Source: Otis tarda | Taxonomy: Eukaryota > Chordata > Aves > Otidiformes > Otididae | Assembly: GCA_026413225.1 (NCBI GenBank) | Contig: CM048554.1 | Span: 57,371,463 to 57,435,462, forward strand | Reading direction: 5' to 3' | Length of the DNA stretch: 64,000 bases | Shown: piece by piece, positions 14,526 to 22,890 of the stretch | How positions within the stretch are numbered: position 1 is the stretch's first letter | Layout of the letters: the number at the start of each line of letters is the position of its first letter | Notes under the pieces: generated by a model | The model's input: only the letters and a program-made list of their open reading frames with translations | The model's database searches: none | What the model was told of the DNA's origin: nothing | Made by a program: the position numbers and the translations under genes

Positions 14526-17500
14526 GTACTCCAGTAATCAGAAGCTGGTGTTTCTGCTACAGAAGTCTCTCTAGATGGACCTATCGTGGATGAATCCAGT
14601 GCACAAGAACTTCAGCACAACGGCGAAGCAGAGACTGGAAGAAGCTGGCCTAGCTCAGACATGGGAGATCAGTATGCATGTCCCTGCTGCCATGTCATGT
14701 TCTGGACAGAAAAGACTGGAGGAGAGAACATGCTGTGATAACACACCATCCCAGAGCTCAACCTCAGCTCTCACCACCAAAGCATGTCAACATTTCTTCC
14801 TCAAAGCACTCATTTTCCTCAAACTCTTCTTCCTGCTCAGGAACTTTGCTGTTGAAGCACTTTTTCACTCCCTCTGCTCAACCTTTTAAATTCCTACTAC
14901 AAAGGTCCCTAACACTTCCCCACCCCAAACTATCACTTTCTTAGTAACTGCCTCAATACCTTATTCTCTTTCCTTCAGACTGCCTCCGCTCCTCCAAAAC
15001 CACTGGCCTATATCTTGGTCCTAAGTCTCAGGTCCTTAAATGCACAACCCCTACACATACTGCTCAGCTCCTTCTGTTCTGCCTGTGAGCACGTCAATCC
15101 TACTCCCTCCCCATTTTTGCCTTTTCTTTCCAAGCACATGCACATATCAACATGCAGATTTCATTAGTCACCTCCTGGCTCCTACTCTGGCAGATTTAAA
15201 AATGCAGACTCAACTTAATTTTACCAGAAAACAGCCTGAACAAGATCCTGAGAGCACAGAAAGAAGAAATAGCTGAAATAAATGGGCACACTGTACTTGT
15301 CATTTTGTAACTGAATGAGGAATTGCGGAGGCAATAAAAGGCCCAGCCCAGTAGAGACCAAAGAGGTCTTTGCAGAAAGGAATAGGTGAATGAGGATGGT
15401 GACAGCCATCTATACGGCTACACTTTTAACTTTTTACTTATTCAACACGTAATTTTCACTTCACACATGATCCATCATGTTCCTGGATTCTTAAAGAAAC
15501 TGCCTTTCTTAACTTCAAGCTACTGAGAAAGTTTCGATCTCTTTCCTTTAACGTGGGCTTTGCCATGGATAGCCCATGGTTTTGTAACCTAGAGGCACTG
15601 CAGTATGAACTACTCTATCTACTCCAAAAAAAGATTGCATGGTAGATACAGCTACAACAAAAGCAATAGTCTCCTTAAATGGAGCAAGGAGATATGAACA
15701 TAAATCATCAAATAACCCACATGCTGCAGAGACCACTGGCAAGCATTGAGCAGCCTAGGGCTTCCACTTGTGAACATTATTTTCTCTCTGACTTGTGCAC
15801 TTCTCTTTACATTGCTGATGTCATGATCCAGAGATTTATTTTCTTATTCCTTCCCATAGTTAAACTTTCGATTCTTTCAGCCATGTTTCCCCTTCCCAAG
15901 TTTAATGAGAGTCAGAAAGTAAAGTCAAAAAATCATTTGGTCAAGCTTAAAAGACGTTTAATTTTTACTTTTAGTATATTAAAAAACTGTGTGCTGAAAC
16001 GCTTTTTGTTTAATAGACTAAGGTAGTTGCTTGCTTAGAATTCTGTTTGTGTCTCTGTGAGGCACAATACTGTCCAGTAAAATAACATGAGCTCATACTA
16101 CTAAACAAAATCCCAGCAAAACTACCTGACGAGACTGTTAGCGGCAAGACTGTGCTTTGGTTTTTCAAAAGAAGTGGAAAAAATCCAACCATGCTGGGCT
16201 TTTGGCTTTGCTTGTACTATTAGCTGGAATTGAGTTGGCTCAAGGAAAACAGAAAGAATAAAAAAACCAAAGCATTTGCCAAGAGAATGAGGGTGGCAGG
16301 GCTAGCCAGTGGCAGGGGTAGAGGAGGAGGGTGTGGATGTCTGAGGACTGTAGTGACATTTATTGAATGCCTGGGTAAAGTGATAATTTCTCCTTCCTTT
16401 GACACTTCTGATTCACAATATTAGAGAGCAGTGCTTTCATCAAGGATCGACTAATTGACCTACCCTAAAAGCTCTTTTCAACTTTTAACAGGTATGATGC
16501 TACGAAAAGCTGACAAAAAAAAATGCAGATATGAGGTCACCATAAAGACTGCAGTGTTTATGTACAATCATATTAGACTAGAATAGAATAACTGCAAAAC
16601 TGAATGGAGCTGGTGCTGAAGGATACAAGCCTCAGAACCAAATTTTCACTCTCACCTGGCAAAGCCAGCAGTGGCTGGGGACTGTGGAGAAGGGTACTCT
16701 GATGCTGGGGTGAGGAACAAGCTCCCCCCTCCCAGTTCCCTCTGACTGATGCTTAGAAATGCAGCGATGGGCTCCACAGGAGCTGTGCCCAACCCTGCTC
16801 AGCCAGAAAGAGAAATGCTTCTGTCAGGCTTACAGAAGCAAATGGGAACACCTCTCTGAAGAATTAAAAATGAAAGGAATTAGATGTTTTAAAACACTGT
16901 CGGATAGTACAATTTCTGAAAAACACAGAAAAGCAAAGACGTTTAGAGTTATCAGGTAAACACTTGATAAATGTCTTCTTATGACATGTAACATCCTTCA
17001 TTTTGTAAAATCAGCTACTTAACTTCTGGAGAGGCTCCTGGGCTTCCCTATGAAGTCCTTAAGTGGCAGCTCCACCACTTCATCTTTCATTTTCTTTAAC
17101 AAGACTCTCTTCTCCCGAGAAAGCTGCCTTTTTACACCATCAACCTTTGATTGGGTCCAAGGTAATGTTTTTAAAAATTGGCAGAAGGTGTAATGTTAAA
17201 ATGCATTCTAAGGAATTGTAGCTGGCATCTCTACAATCATGTTTCTTTCCTCCTCATTCTTTTAGCTTTCTCTTAAATTACTAGCAAGCCCCTAAATGAT
17301 ACCCTTACATGGGCAGAAATTAAAATAATAAGCGTATACATATATGTGCACACACATACATCTTTAATTTTCCCCTTTAAGCACACACAGTACAGAACAT
17401 GCAGCATTCTCAATCTTGCATTGCCTCAGTGCACTACAGAGGAGAGTGGCGGCCTGAATTTCTCAGTCTCTCTCTCTCTCTTTTTTTTTAAAATAAGACC

Positions 17501-18556
17501 AGATGCCTAATTTCTTTTTTTTTTAATTAACAAAATGCTTAAGAAAAGACATTTCTGTGCACTTTGCTTTTTCTAGAAATTGAGTATTAAAGGCTATTTA
17601 GCACACAGTGGAAATTTTCAGGTGAACAATACTATCATATCCACTAACGCCAGCACTGTTAATCACTGGGGGGAAAAAAAAAAATCCAATAAATCCTAAC
17701 AACCTCATGCCTGAAACTGGGACATATTGCATAGAGATGCAAAGGTTAAGTATAAGATCTGTTTTTACTTTGCAAAGCTCGTAAATGACATCGCATGATG
17801 GTGCAAATGAAGCAAGGCAAGATAAGAAAATAAAGAAGAATGAAGCAGTACAATCTAATCAGAAGCCAACAAGGGTTTTTCTTTATCTTTTTTTTTTTTC
17901 CCTCACTCAGTGACAAAGGGAGGCTTTGGGTTTAAATCCTTAAAACGCAGTCTGGTGTTTCGCTTTCTTTCACAGCTTTTGGTAACGCTGAACATATGCG
18001 TATCTGTTTTGCATGTATTTATGTACAGGTTCACGTAAGTGTGCATGCAAAGAAAAAAAACTGTAACAGGGCTGTTTAAAGGGCACTGAAGCAGCTTCCT
18101 GTCACTTCGGAAACTAAGTACCGGAGCACTGTAATTCTTAAGCAAGACCCGAATTTGGAGCTGAAAAAAATTTTATCTTCATGCTTTTCCTGACCGCTAC
18201 GGTGGGCGTTATCTCCCCTTCTCAGTGCCTAACCGCTTCCTTCTTCCCCGATCTCCGGCAGAATTAGCTGACCTTTGCTTTTAGTTCATAGACTTTCGAC
18301 CGAGGTAATGAATTGGAAGGAGCATGACCACCGCCAGCAATTCGAGCAGCGCACCGGCTCCCTCCCCGCCCCTCGCCCCTCACCGGGGTCTCTCGGCGCC
18401 CTGCCTGGCCTCTCGCCGAGTCCCAGGACCCGCCGGGGGTGGGGACGGCAGCTCCCTCCCCTCTGTGTGCCTGTCTGTGTCCGTGTGTCCGGGCTGGGGC
18501 AAGCAGGGGGTCGGCAAGGGCGGGAGAGAATCGGGCTTCCCGCTCGGCTCCGTTTG

Positions 18557-18592
18557 CGGCGGGGTGGGGAGCGGGGGGGGTGGGGGTGCGGA
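18557..18592 (+). other. G-quadruplex-forming motif in the first intron of the beta transcript
   Basis: Four G-runs of four to eight bases follow each other with one- to three-base loops at 18561-18586 (GGGGTGGGGAGC, then a run of eight G, T, five G). This fits the canonical quadruplex rule on the plus strand, which is the template strand for NRXN1. It lies about 300 bases beyond the splice donor. The RNA would carry the C-rich complement, so any effect would be at the DNA level. Confidence 0.6.
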
Positions 18593-18888
18593 AAAGCAGC
18601 CCGCGCCCCCCGAGCCTCCACGGGGCGCCCAGCACCGGTACGACGACGCCGCCGGCCCCCAGGGATGCCCAGCAACCCTGGGCTGCCCCGGCAGCGCCCC
18701 CGCCTCCCTCCGGCTCCTGGACCCCGAGCCGGGAGCAGCGGGACGGGCCCGCACCCCTCCCGACGGGACTGCTGGCGGGACGGGCCCCGCAGCCCTTCTG
18801 CCTCCTCCCTCCGCCCTCCTCTTCCTCCCACCGACCAGGTCCCGGCAGCCCGCACACCCGACCATGCCAGGTACCGAGCAGCGTCCGA

Positions 18889-18894
18889 ACCCAC
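18889..18894 (-). other. NRXN1: Splice donor of the NRXN1-beta first exon
   Basis: Read on the minus strand, the exon ends GGACACG and the intron begins GTGGGT. The position is fixed by protein homology: the neurexin-1 beta sequence stops matching straight after RGGH, and one leftover base G starts the next codon, Ala in known beta isoforms. The alpha isoform has Pro at the same junction (CCT versus GCT), as expected if both first parts splice in phase 1 to the same acceptor. The donor lacks the preferred A or GA at +3/+4 but keeps G at +5. Confidence 0.85.
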
Positions 18895-19147
18895 CGTGTC
18901 CGCCTCGCAAGGAAGCCGGCGACCTGTAGATAGCGATAGGCACTGAATGATGCTTGCTGCTGCTGCTGCTGCCATGGAAATGGTGAACGTGGTGAGCGCC
19001 CAAACTGGAGGCGCCCCACGCCACCCCAAGGAGGCCGCTGAGGGTGAGTGGGACTATCCAGAGCAGGGCCAAACGGCTCCCGGCGCTGCTGCTGCTGCCC
19101 ACGGAGGGTCCCGGCTCCGGGCTGCTCCTCAGGGGCAGCCCCCCCAT
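18895..19147 (-). CDS. NRXN1: Neurexin-1 beta, first coding exon (signal peptide and beta-specific His-rich segment; partial CDS)
   Basis: Neurexin-1 beta is a presynaptic single-pass adhesion protein that binds neuroligins, LRRTMs and cerebellins through one LNS/LG domain. This exon supplies only its unique N-terminus: 84 codons plus one base. Residues 1-25 are a Gly/Ser/Pro-rich leader, and 26-44 are hydrophobic ([19 protein letters not shown]), the expected signal peptide. Residues 45-84 are the mature beta-specific part, with a His-rich stretch (HHVHHFHG), five Ser (60-64), KHHS and [18 protein letters not shown]2-beta and NRXN3-beta differ clearly here. The ATG at 19147 has A at -3 and G at +4, and an in-frame TGA lies at 19259-19261 with no ATG between, so the start is well fixed. 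The exon ends in phase 1 after CAC G, which fits joining to the shared exon (Ala-Gly-Thr-Thr-Tyr-Ile in the known protein). That exon is outside the window. The residues before the hydrophobic core differ from the human sequence as I recall it, and the Ser run is longer. Confidence 0.95.
18956..18970 (-). repeat. NRXN1: In-frame AGC microsatellite encoding five serines
   Basis: Five perfect AGC codons (Ser60-64) lie between HFHG and KHHS. The mammalian NRXN1-beta sequence as I know it has two Ser here. A second pure run, four AGC codons (Ser18-21), is at 19085-19096. Both are in segments outside the folded LNS domain, so length change should be tolerated. Confidence 0.85.
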
Positions 19148-19810
19148 CCTCCGGTGCACGGCGAGCCGGCCCGCCGCCTCCCCGGGAGGAGCGGCGGCCA
19201 GAGCGGAGGGGGTAAACTTTAGAGAGGGGCGCGCTCGCACACAGGCGCTGGCCGCAGCTCACCGCACCAGGCGAGCCATCTCTTCCCTTTGGGAAAGCTT
19301 GTGGGGATCCTTTTCTCCAGGTCTTCTTCTACCCAAAACAATCCGAGACATAGTCAGAGGCGGAGAATCCGGGCAGTTCAGAGCCTTCGGAAAGAGGTGG
19401 AAAAGGGGGAAAAGCCCCGCGCTCAAACAATCGCTAGTTTCAGCTTTCCCGGGGCTGGTGCTCGGTAACAATACTCCACAGTCGCAAGGGCTACGAGAGT
19501 GCCAAGCGTTCCCCCATCCTCAGTAATCCACCGTGCAGCCAATCATGCCACATTGCCGCTCAGAAAGAAGAAAGGGGATGCCACCCCACCAGCCGGCGCT
19601 GGGAAAGCGGAGGAAAAAAAATAAAAAAATCAAACTGCTGCTCTTCCCTCCATTCATCTCCAAACTGGTGAGCCCTCACCCAGCGAGCTCTCCGCCGGCG
19701 CGCACACACTCGCACACACACGCACTCGCACACACTCGCATACGCCGCCAGACAATAATCAGGCTGCTCCGGCAATCTCAATGGTCTGACTATTGACAGT
19801 AACACCCGAG
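19148..19810 (-). promoter_or_regulatory. NRXN1: Probable 5' leader and proximal promoter of NRXN1-beta
   Basis: This is the GC-rich stretch immediately upstream of the beta start codon. The first part must include 5' untranslated sequence, since the reading frame is closed by TGA at 19259-19261. No TATA box is seen on the minus strand, so a CpG-type promoter with dispersed start sites is likely. A CCAAT pentamer lies on the plus strand at 19539-19543. At about 19750-19805 there is a small AT-richer patch with a TGACAG (MEIS-type) word near 19793. The transcription start cannot be placed from sequence alone; the upper limit given is a guess at where the CpG-rich stretch breaks into the homopolymer tracts. 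Confidence 0.55.
19701..19744. repeat. Imperfect CACACTCG / CA-rich tandem repeat
   Basis: Repeats of CACACTCG and CACACACG units run over about 44 bases. It lies about 550 bases upstream of the beta ATG, in the likely leader or proximal promoter. Confidence 0.7.
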
Positions 19811-19862
19811 GATGTTTTCAGGGAGAATAGTGCACCCTTACGAAAGAAGCTGGGAAGAAGAC

Positions 19863-19934
19863 AAAAAAAAAAAAAAAATCAAACACCCCCCCCCAAAAAA
19901 AAAAAAAAAAGAAAAAAGAAAACCCAAACCCCGT
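19863..19934. repeat. Compound homopolymer tract (A16, C9, A16 and A-rich tail)
   Basis: Sixteen A at 19863-19878, nine C at 19886-19894 and sixteen A at 19895-19910 are followed by an A-rich, G-interrupted tail. On the minus strand this is a T/G tract. Such stiff tracts exclude nucleosomes and are prone to length error in assemblies. Confidence 0.85.
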
Positions 19935-20121
19935 GCTCGCGAAGAGCAGGGCTATGCAAATCTGCCGTCCCCAAACAGCAAATCACCGAGGCTTGGATGC
20001 AATGCAGAGGACGAGCCTATGTTAAAGAGGGAGGCTGAGTTCAGCTCCCACACAGTCGCGCTGCCTCGCCTCTCCCTTTCGGGAGCCCTGCGCTGCCAGA
20101 ACACGGCTGGGGCGGTGCGGA

Positions 20122-20162
20122 GGGGACACGCGGGCACACGCACACACGCGGGCACACGCCGC
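20122..20162. repeat. CA/CGGG-rich imperfect tandem repeat
   Basis: The unit CACGCGGGCACACG is repeated nearly twice with interruptions. It is alternating purine-pyrimidine in large part and CpG-rich, so it has some Z-DNA character. Confidence 0.55.
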
Positions 20163-20229
20163 GCTTCCCCACCCGCCACCCATCCGCGCCGCGGAGTCAG
20201 CAGCGCGGCGGGAGCATCTCCCCTCCTCT

Positions 20230-20400
20230 GACAGTTTAGATGTGCCAGTGTCTTGAAAACCCACTTTCATCTTAAAAGGAACGATTTCGGGTCTTTTAAT
20301 TGGCCTAAACTTCGCCCATCAGATGTTTCCCTCTGTCTGGTCAAGCATCAGCTTTGATTATCCGGTAATTACACACAAGGCGTCTAACAAAGAGTTACCA
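20230..20400. promoter_or_regulatory. Candidate upstream regulatory element (homeobox, TCF, E-box and CCAAT-like words)
   Basis: This low-CpG patch of about 170 bases sits between two GC-rich blocks, roughly 1.1 kb upstream of the beta start codon. It contains, within a short distance, ATTGG at 20299-20303 (CCAAT on the minus strand, followed there by TTAAAA), an E-box CAGATG near 20319, a TCF/LEF-type CTTTGAT near 20352 and a homeobox-type TAATTA near 20366. Such clustering in a non-repetitive island spacer is typical of conserved developmental promoters. Conservation itself could not be tested, so this is inference from words alone. Confidence 0.35.
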
Positions 20401-20413
20401 GTGTGTTGTTTGG

Positions 20414-20450
20414 TTTTTTTTTTTCTTTTTTTTTCTTTTTTTTTTTTTTT
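20414..20450. repeat. Interrupted poly-T tract
   Basis: There are 37 bases of T with two single C interruptions (20425 and 20435), directly before the GC-rich block that starts near 20451. On the gene strand it is poly-A. Confidence 0.85.
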
Positions 20451-20978
20451 CCCGGCACTGCTCAACTACAGCACCTCGGCTGCCCACCGCAGGCGGAGCC
20501 GCAAACTGGGCTGAAAAAACCCCATTCCTGGGCTGAGCCTCCTGCTCTGCCCACGCCCCAGCTGCAGGGCGGCGCCGGCCGCGCCCGCATCGACCCTCGG
20601 GTGCGTACCCACGCCTGCCCCCAAAACAGCGAGCAGGGCTTGCTCCACCCCCCACCTCCCTGCAGCCGAGGTTGGGAGATGTCACGTTTAAACCCGAAGG
20701 TTTGTATTCCGAGGGGAAAAAAAAAAAACCCAACCAAAACATTTCCCCCCTCGGCGGACCCTGCTTCCCCGCCCCGGAGCCAGCGGCGGGGGGCGCAACC
20801 CCTGCGGTACCGCACCTGGGCACCGCTGGGCGTGCCAGCCCCGCACTCCCGCCTCTCCCCTCCCTCCACCGCTTCCAGCCTGCCGTAGATTTTGTGCCGT
20901 GCCTTCAGCAGCATGAGATCACGGGTGCGGGGTGCGGATGCGTGAAAGGGAGAGGGCGAGCAGTGGGTGTGAGAATGC

Positions 20979-21003
20979 TTTTTTTTTTTTTTTTTTTTTT
21001 TTT
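20979..21003. repeat. Poly-T tract (25 T)
   Basis: An uninterrupted run of 25 T (poly-A on the NRXN1 strand) sits between two GC-rich blocks of the island. No transposon body is seen beside it, so it is not clearly a retroposon tail. Confidence 0.85.
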
Positions 21004-21285
21004 GTACCGTTCGCCTCAATTTAAACGAAAGCCACTGCAATTTGCTGAGGCACCTTTCTGAGCCAGACGGATGCGAAACGAAGTCGCAACCCTCACTCAG
21101 CTGCGTAGGCTTAGGAAAGAGAAAGGCGTTTCGCCCTGGTTCTGCGCAGCCCAGGGCCGATCGCTTCCCCAGGCGAGGAGAAGCGCCCCTCACCGCAGCG
21201 CTGGGCCGAGGAACGCACACAGCGGCGAAAGAGCCCAGCACCCTGCGGAGCAGGGGCGAGGGAGCAGCACCGCCTGCTCTGCCCC

Positions 21286-21296
21286 GGGGGCGGGGC
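21286..21296 (+). promoter_or_regulatory. GC box (Sp1/KLF-type)
   Basis: GGGGGCGGGGC is a full match to the Sp1/KLF consensus. It lies in the far upstream GC-rich block, about 2.1 kb from the beta start codon. A second GGGGCGG word is at about 21484-21490. These are common in CpG islands and do not by themselves mark a start site. Confidence 0.45.
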
Positions 21297-21501
21297 GCTT
21301 TGCACCCCTGCAACCGCGCACCCGAAGTTTTGCGAAGGTGCTGAGGTAAACTGTAAAAAGGTCTTAACGCAACGATGAAAACGCTCAAGGGAAAACAAAA
21401 CCCCCCAGAGGCTCAGCGCCCGAGCCCTCTCTGCGCTTGCTGGAAGCGCACGTAAGCGCTGGAGGAAGCCCGCAAGCGCCGGAGGGGCGGTGCGGGGTGG
21501 T

Positions 21502-21511
21502 CCCCTGGTGG
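21502..21511 (-). promoter_or_regulatory. Candidate CTCF core site
   Basis: On the plus strand the bases read CCCCTGGTGG, whose complement CCACCAGGGG matches the core of the CTCF motif. The flanking GGCGC part of the consensus is not matched, since the minus strand continues ACCAC. It sits at the upstream edge of the CpG block, where boundary elements are often found. The match is partial and may be chance. Confidence 0.25.
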
Positions 21512-22789
21512 TCCCGGGAGAGCCGTCCTCTGGGCCAGGAGTTGTCCTCTACCACCCCCGCCTTGCCACGGGGAAAGGCAGCTTGTAAGGAAGGCAGTAA
21601 CTTTTCCAACCTGTCTCAAGAAGCCTTAGAAGTAAGAAGCCCCGATTTTCCAAACTGTCGGCTTGCAACTGCCATGCACTGTCGCCTCTGGAAAAGTAAA
21701 ATGCGTTACATTCTCTAAGCTTCAGAGTTAAGGAAAGTGGAAAAAATGAAAGCTTCAAGAAACGTCAGCCTGGATTCACCAGCTGTCCTAAAATTAAAGC
21801 CCCTGATGGATATTTCCTGTACATGCAAGTAATATGTGTTGGAAATTCTATCCATAAATACCACTAGGTTTCCTATCAGTCTTACTCAGGAAACAAAATA
21901 TTTCAGTCAGTCACTGGAACCAGTTTTCCAGTAAACTGTTCACACACCGCTGCCGTTTTAGAAACACACGGTAGTTAAGTCACTGTTCTTAATGATTCCA
22001 GACATCCTACAGACTAGTAACTTTAAATTGTTATGGCTTCTCTGAAATAGGAAGCTGGTATTGCCAACCGTGCAACGATATAGTTGAAAACGCAGTCGTT
22101 CGGATGCAACTTCAGTTGGCAAGGCCTGTGTAGACTCCAACTTCCGCTCGGCTGCATTAAAGCCTCCATCAGGAGTGGCCTTCCGCTGCCTCTCGGTGGG
22201 AGTTTCCCTGTTGGCACCCAGGAAAGCATGGCTGGTGCCCCGTTGCGGGGTTCCAGTTAGGTACAACCTTGCAACAGAGGCTTTCCATGGGTCCGTTCCA
22301 GCCTGAGCACAGTTTAATTCAACTAAGATACACTTCGGTGTGGACAGAGCAGGACTTTGCGTAAGCATTCTTCTTTCTCTGTGTTGTTGGGTATGTTTGT
22401 AGCTTGAGCACCTTAATCTAAATTCTTACTCCATCTGCCATCTACTGCATCAGAGAGGCCTAAAGTGCTTAAATAGCAAGGACAAATGAATAAAATGTTT
22501 AGGTACTTCAAAGGGACTCCATTTAATATTTTACTGAAGATAAAGAGGGTGTTTAAGTGCTCAGCATTATTAAATATGTACTATTGATGCAGTGCACACA
22601 CATAACTGCCACTAAAGTTTCTAGTTTAAATTTGTGTTTGGAGACTGCTTAGAGAAGTTTTTCATCAGATAGATTATAATGGGTCATTTTTAGGTGTTAC
22701 ATTATGACGTTAAACACTGCTTAGGGACTGTTAAATTAAGGATTATTTTGCTGCTGCCTACCCAAACCAAGAGTTGAGGACACAAAGGC

Positions 22790-22890
22790 CAGTCTCCACA
22801 AGGCTATTTAGGTGTCTGACTTTTATTTAAGGACCTGCTTAAAATGTGAAGAGGGAGACTGATGCCTAAGTAGGCATCCTTTTCTGGGTC
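22790..22890 (+). mobile_element. Possible decayed ancient repeat ('TTTAGGTGCCTAA'-type)
   Basis: CTATTTAGGTGTCTGACTTT, then TTTAAGGACCTGCTTAAA and GATGCCTAAGTAGGCATCC contain the repeated 'TAGGTGCCTAA' words of an old sauropsid interspersed repeat. The GATGCCTAAGTAGGCATC part is also a near-perfect palindrome. Family and limits are uncertain. Confidence 0.25.

Larger units (their letters stand above)
1..18179 (-). other. NRXN1: NRXN1 intron downstream of the beta first exon (no exon recognised)
   Basis: This AT-rich, mostly unique sequence lies 3' of the beta exon in the direction of transcription and is shared by the alpha and beta transcripts. Searching by eye on the minus strand for the next shared exon (encoding TTYIFSKGGGQITYKW and SSGLGDYLELHI) found nothing. 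Short open frames here lack coding features. Contents noted: weak SINE-like fragments near 8.9 and 14.5 kb, and short A or T tracts (for example 2605-2617, 5376-5390, 8206-8218). Confidence 0.75.
18180..21560. promoter_or_regulatory. CpG island / GC-rich promoter block of the beta isoform
   Basis: About 3.4 kb of CpG-dense sequence stands out sharply from the AT-rich DNA on both sides. The densest parts are about 18340-19260 (covering the coding exon and the first 500 bases of its intron), 20040-20230, 20460-20960 and 21120-21560. Between them lie AT-rich spacers and homopolymer runs at 19.86-19.93, 20.41-20.45 and 20.98-21.00 kb. The only exon recognised inside is NRXN1-beta, so the block is best read as its internal promoter within the alpha transcription unit. 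The block extends well beyond the exon, so further start sites or antisense transcripts are possible. Confidence 0.85.

Noticed and set aside
18264-19262. Long minus-strand open frame (about 330 codons) overlapping the beta exon in another frame
   Set aside because: It reads as Gly/Arg/Pro-rich low-complexity sequence with no domain, in a different frame from the clear NRXN1 match. CpG-rich DNA has few stops by chance.
18275-19526. Several plus-strand open frames over the CpG island, including one with an Ala run opposite the Ser codons
   Set aside because: They are antisense shadows of GC-rich DNA. The Ala run is simply the complement reading of the AGC repeat.
19812-20231. Plus-strand open frame with Lys/Pro runs
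   Set aside because: It is built from the A16-C9-A16 homopolymers. No protein similarity is visible.
20462-21388. 308-codon minus-strand open frame in the upstream GC block
   Set aside because: It includes a Lys run read from the poly-T tract and has no recognisable domain or signal. Best explained by base composition.
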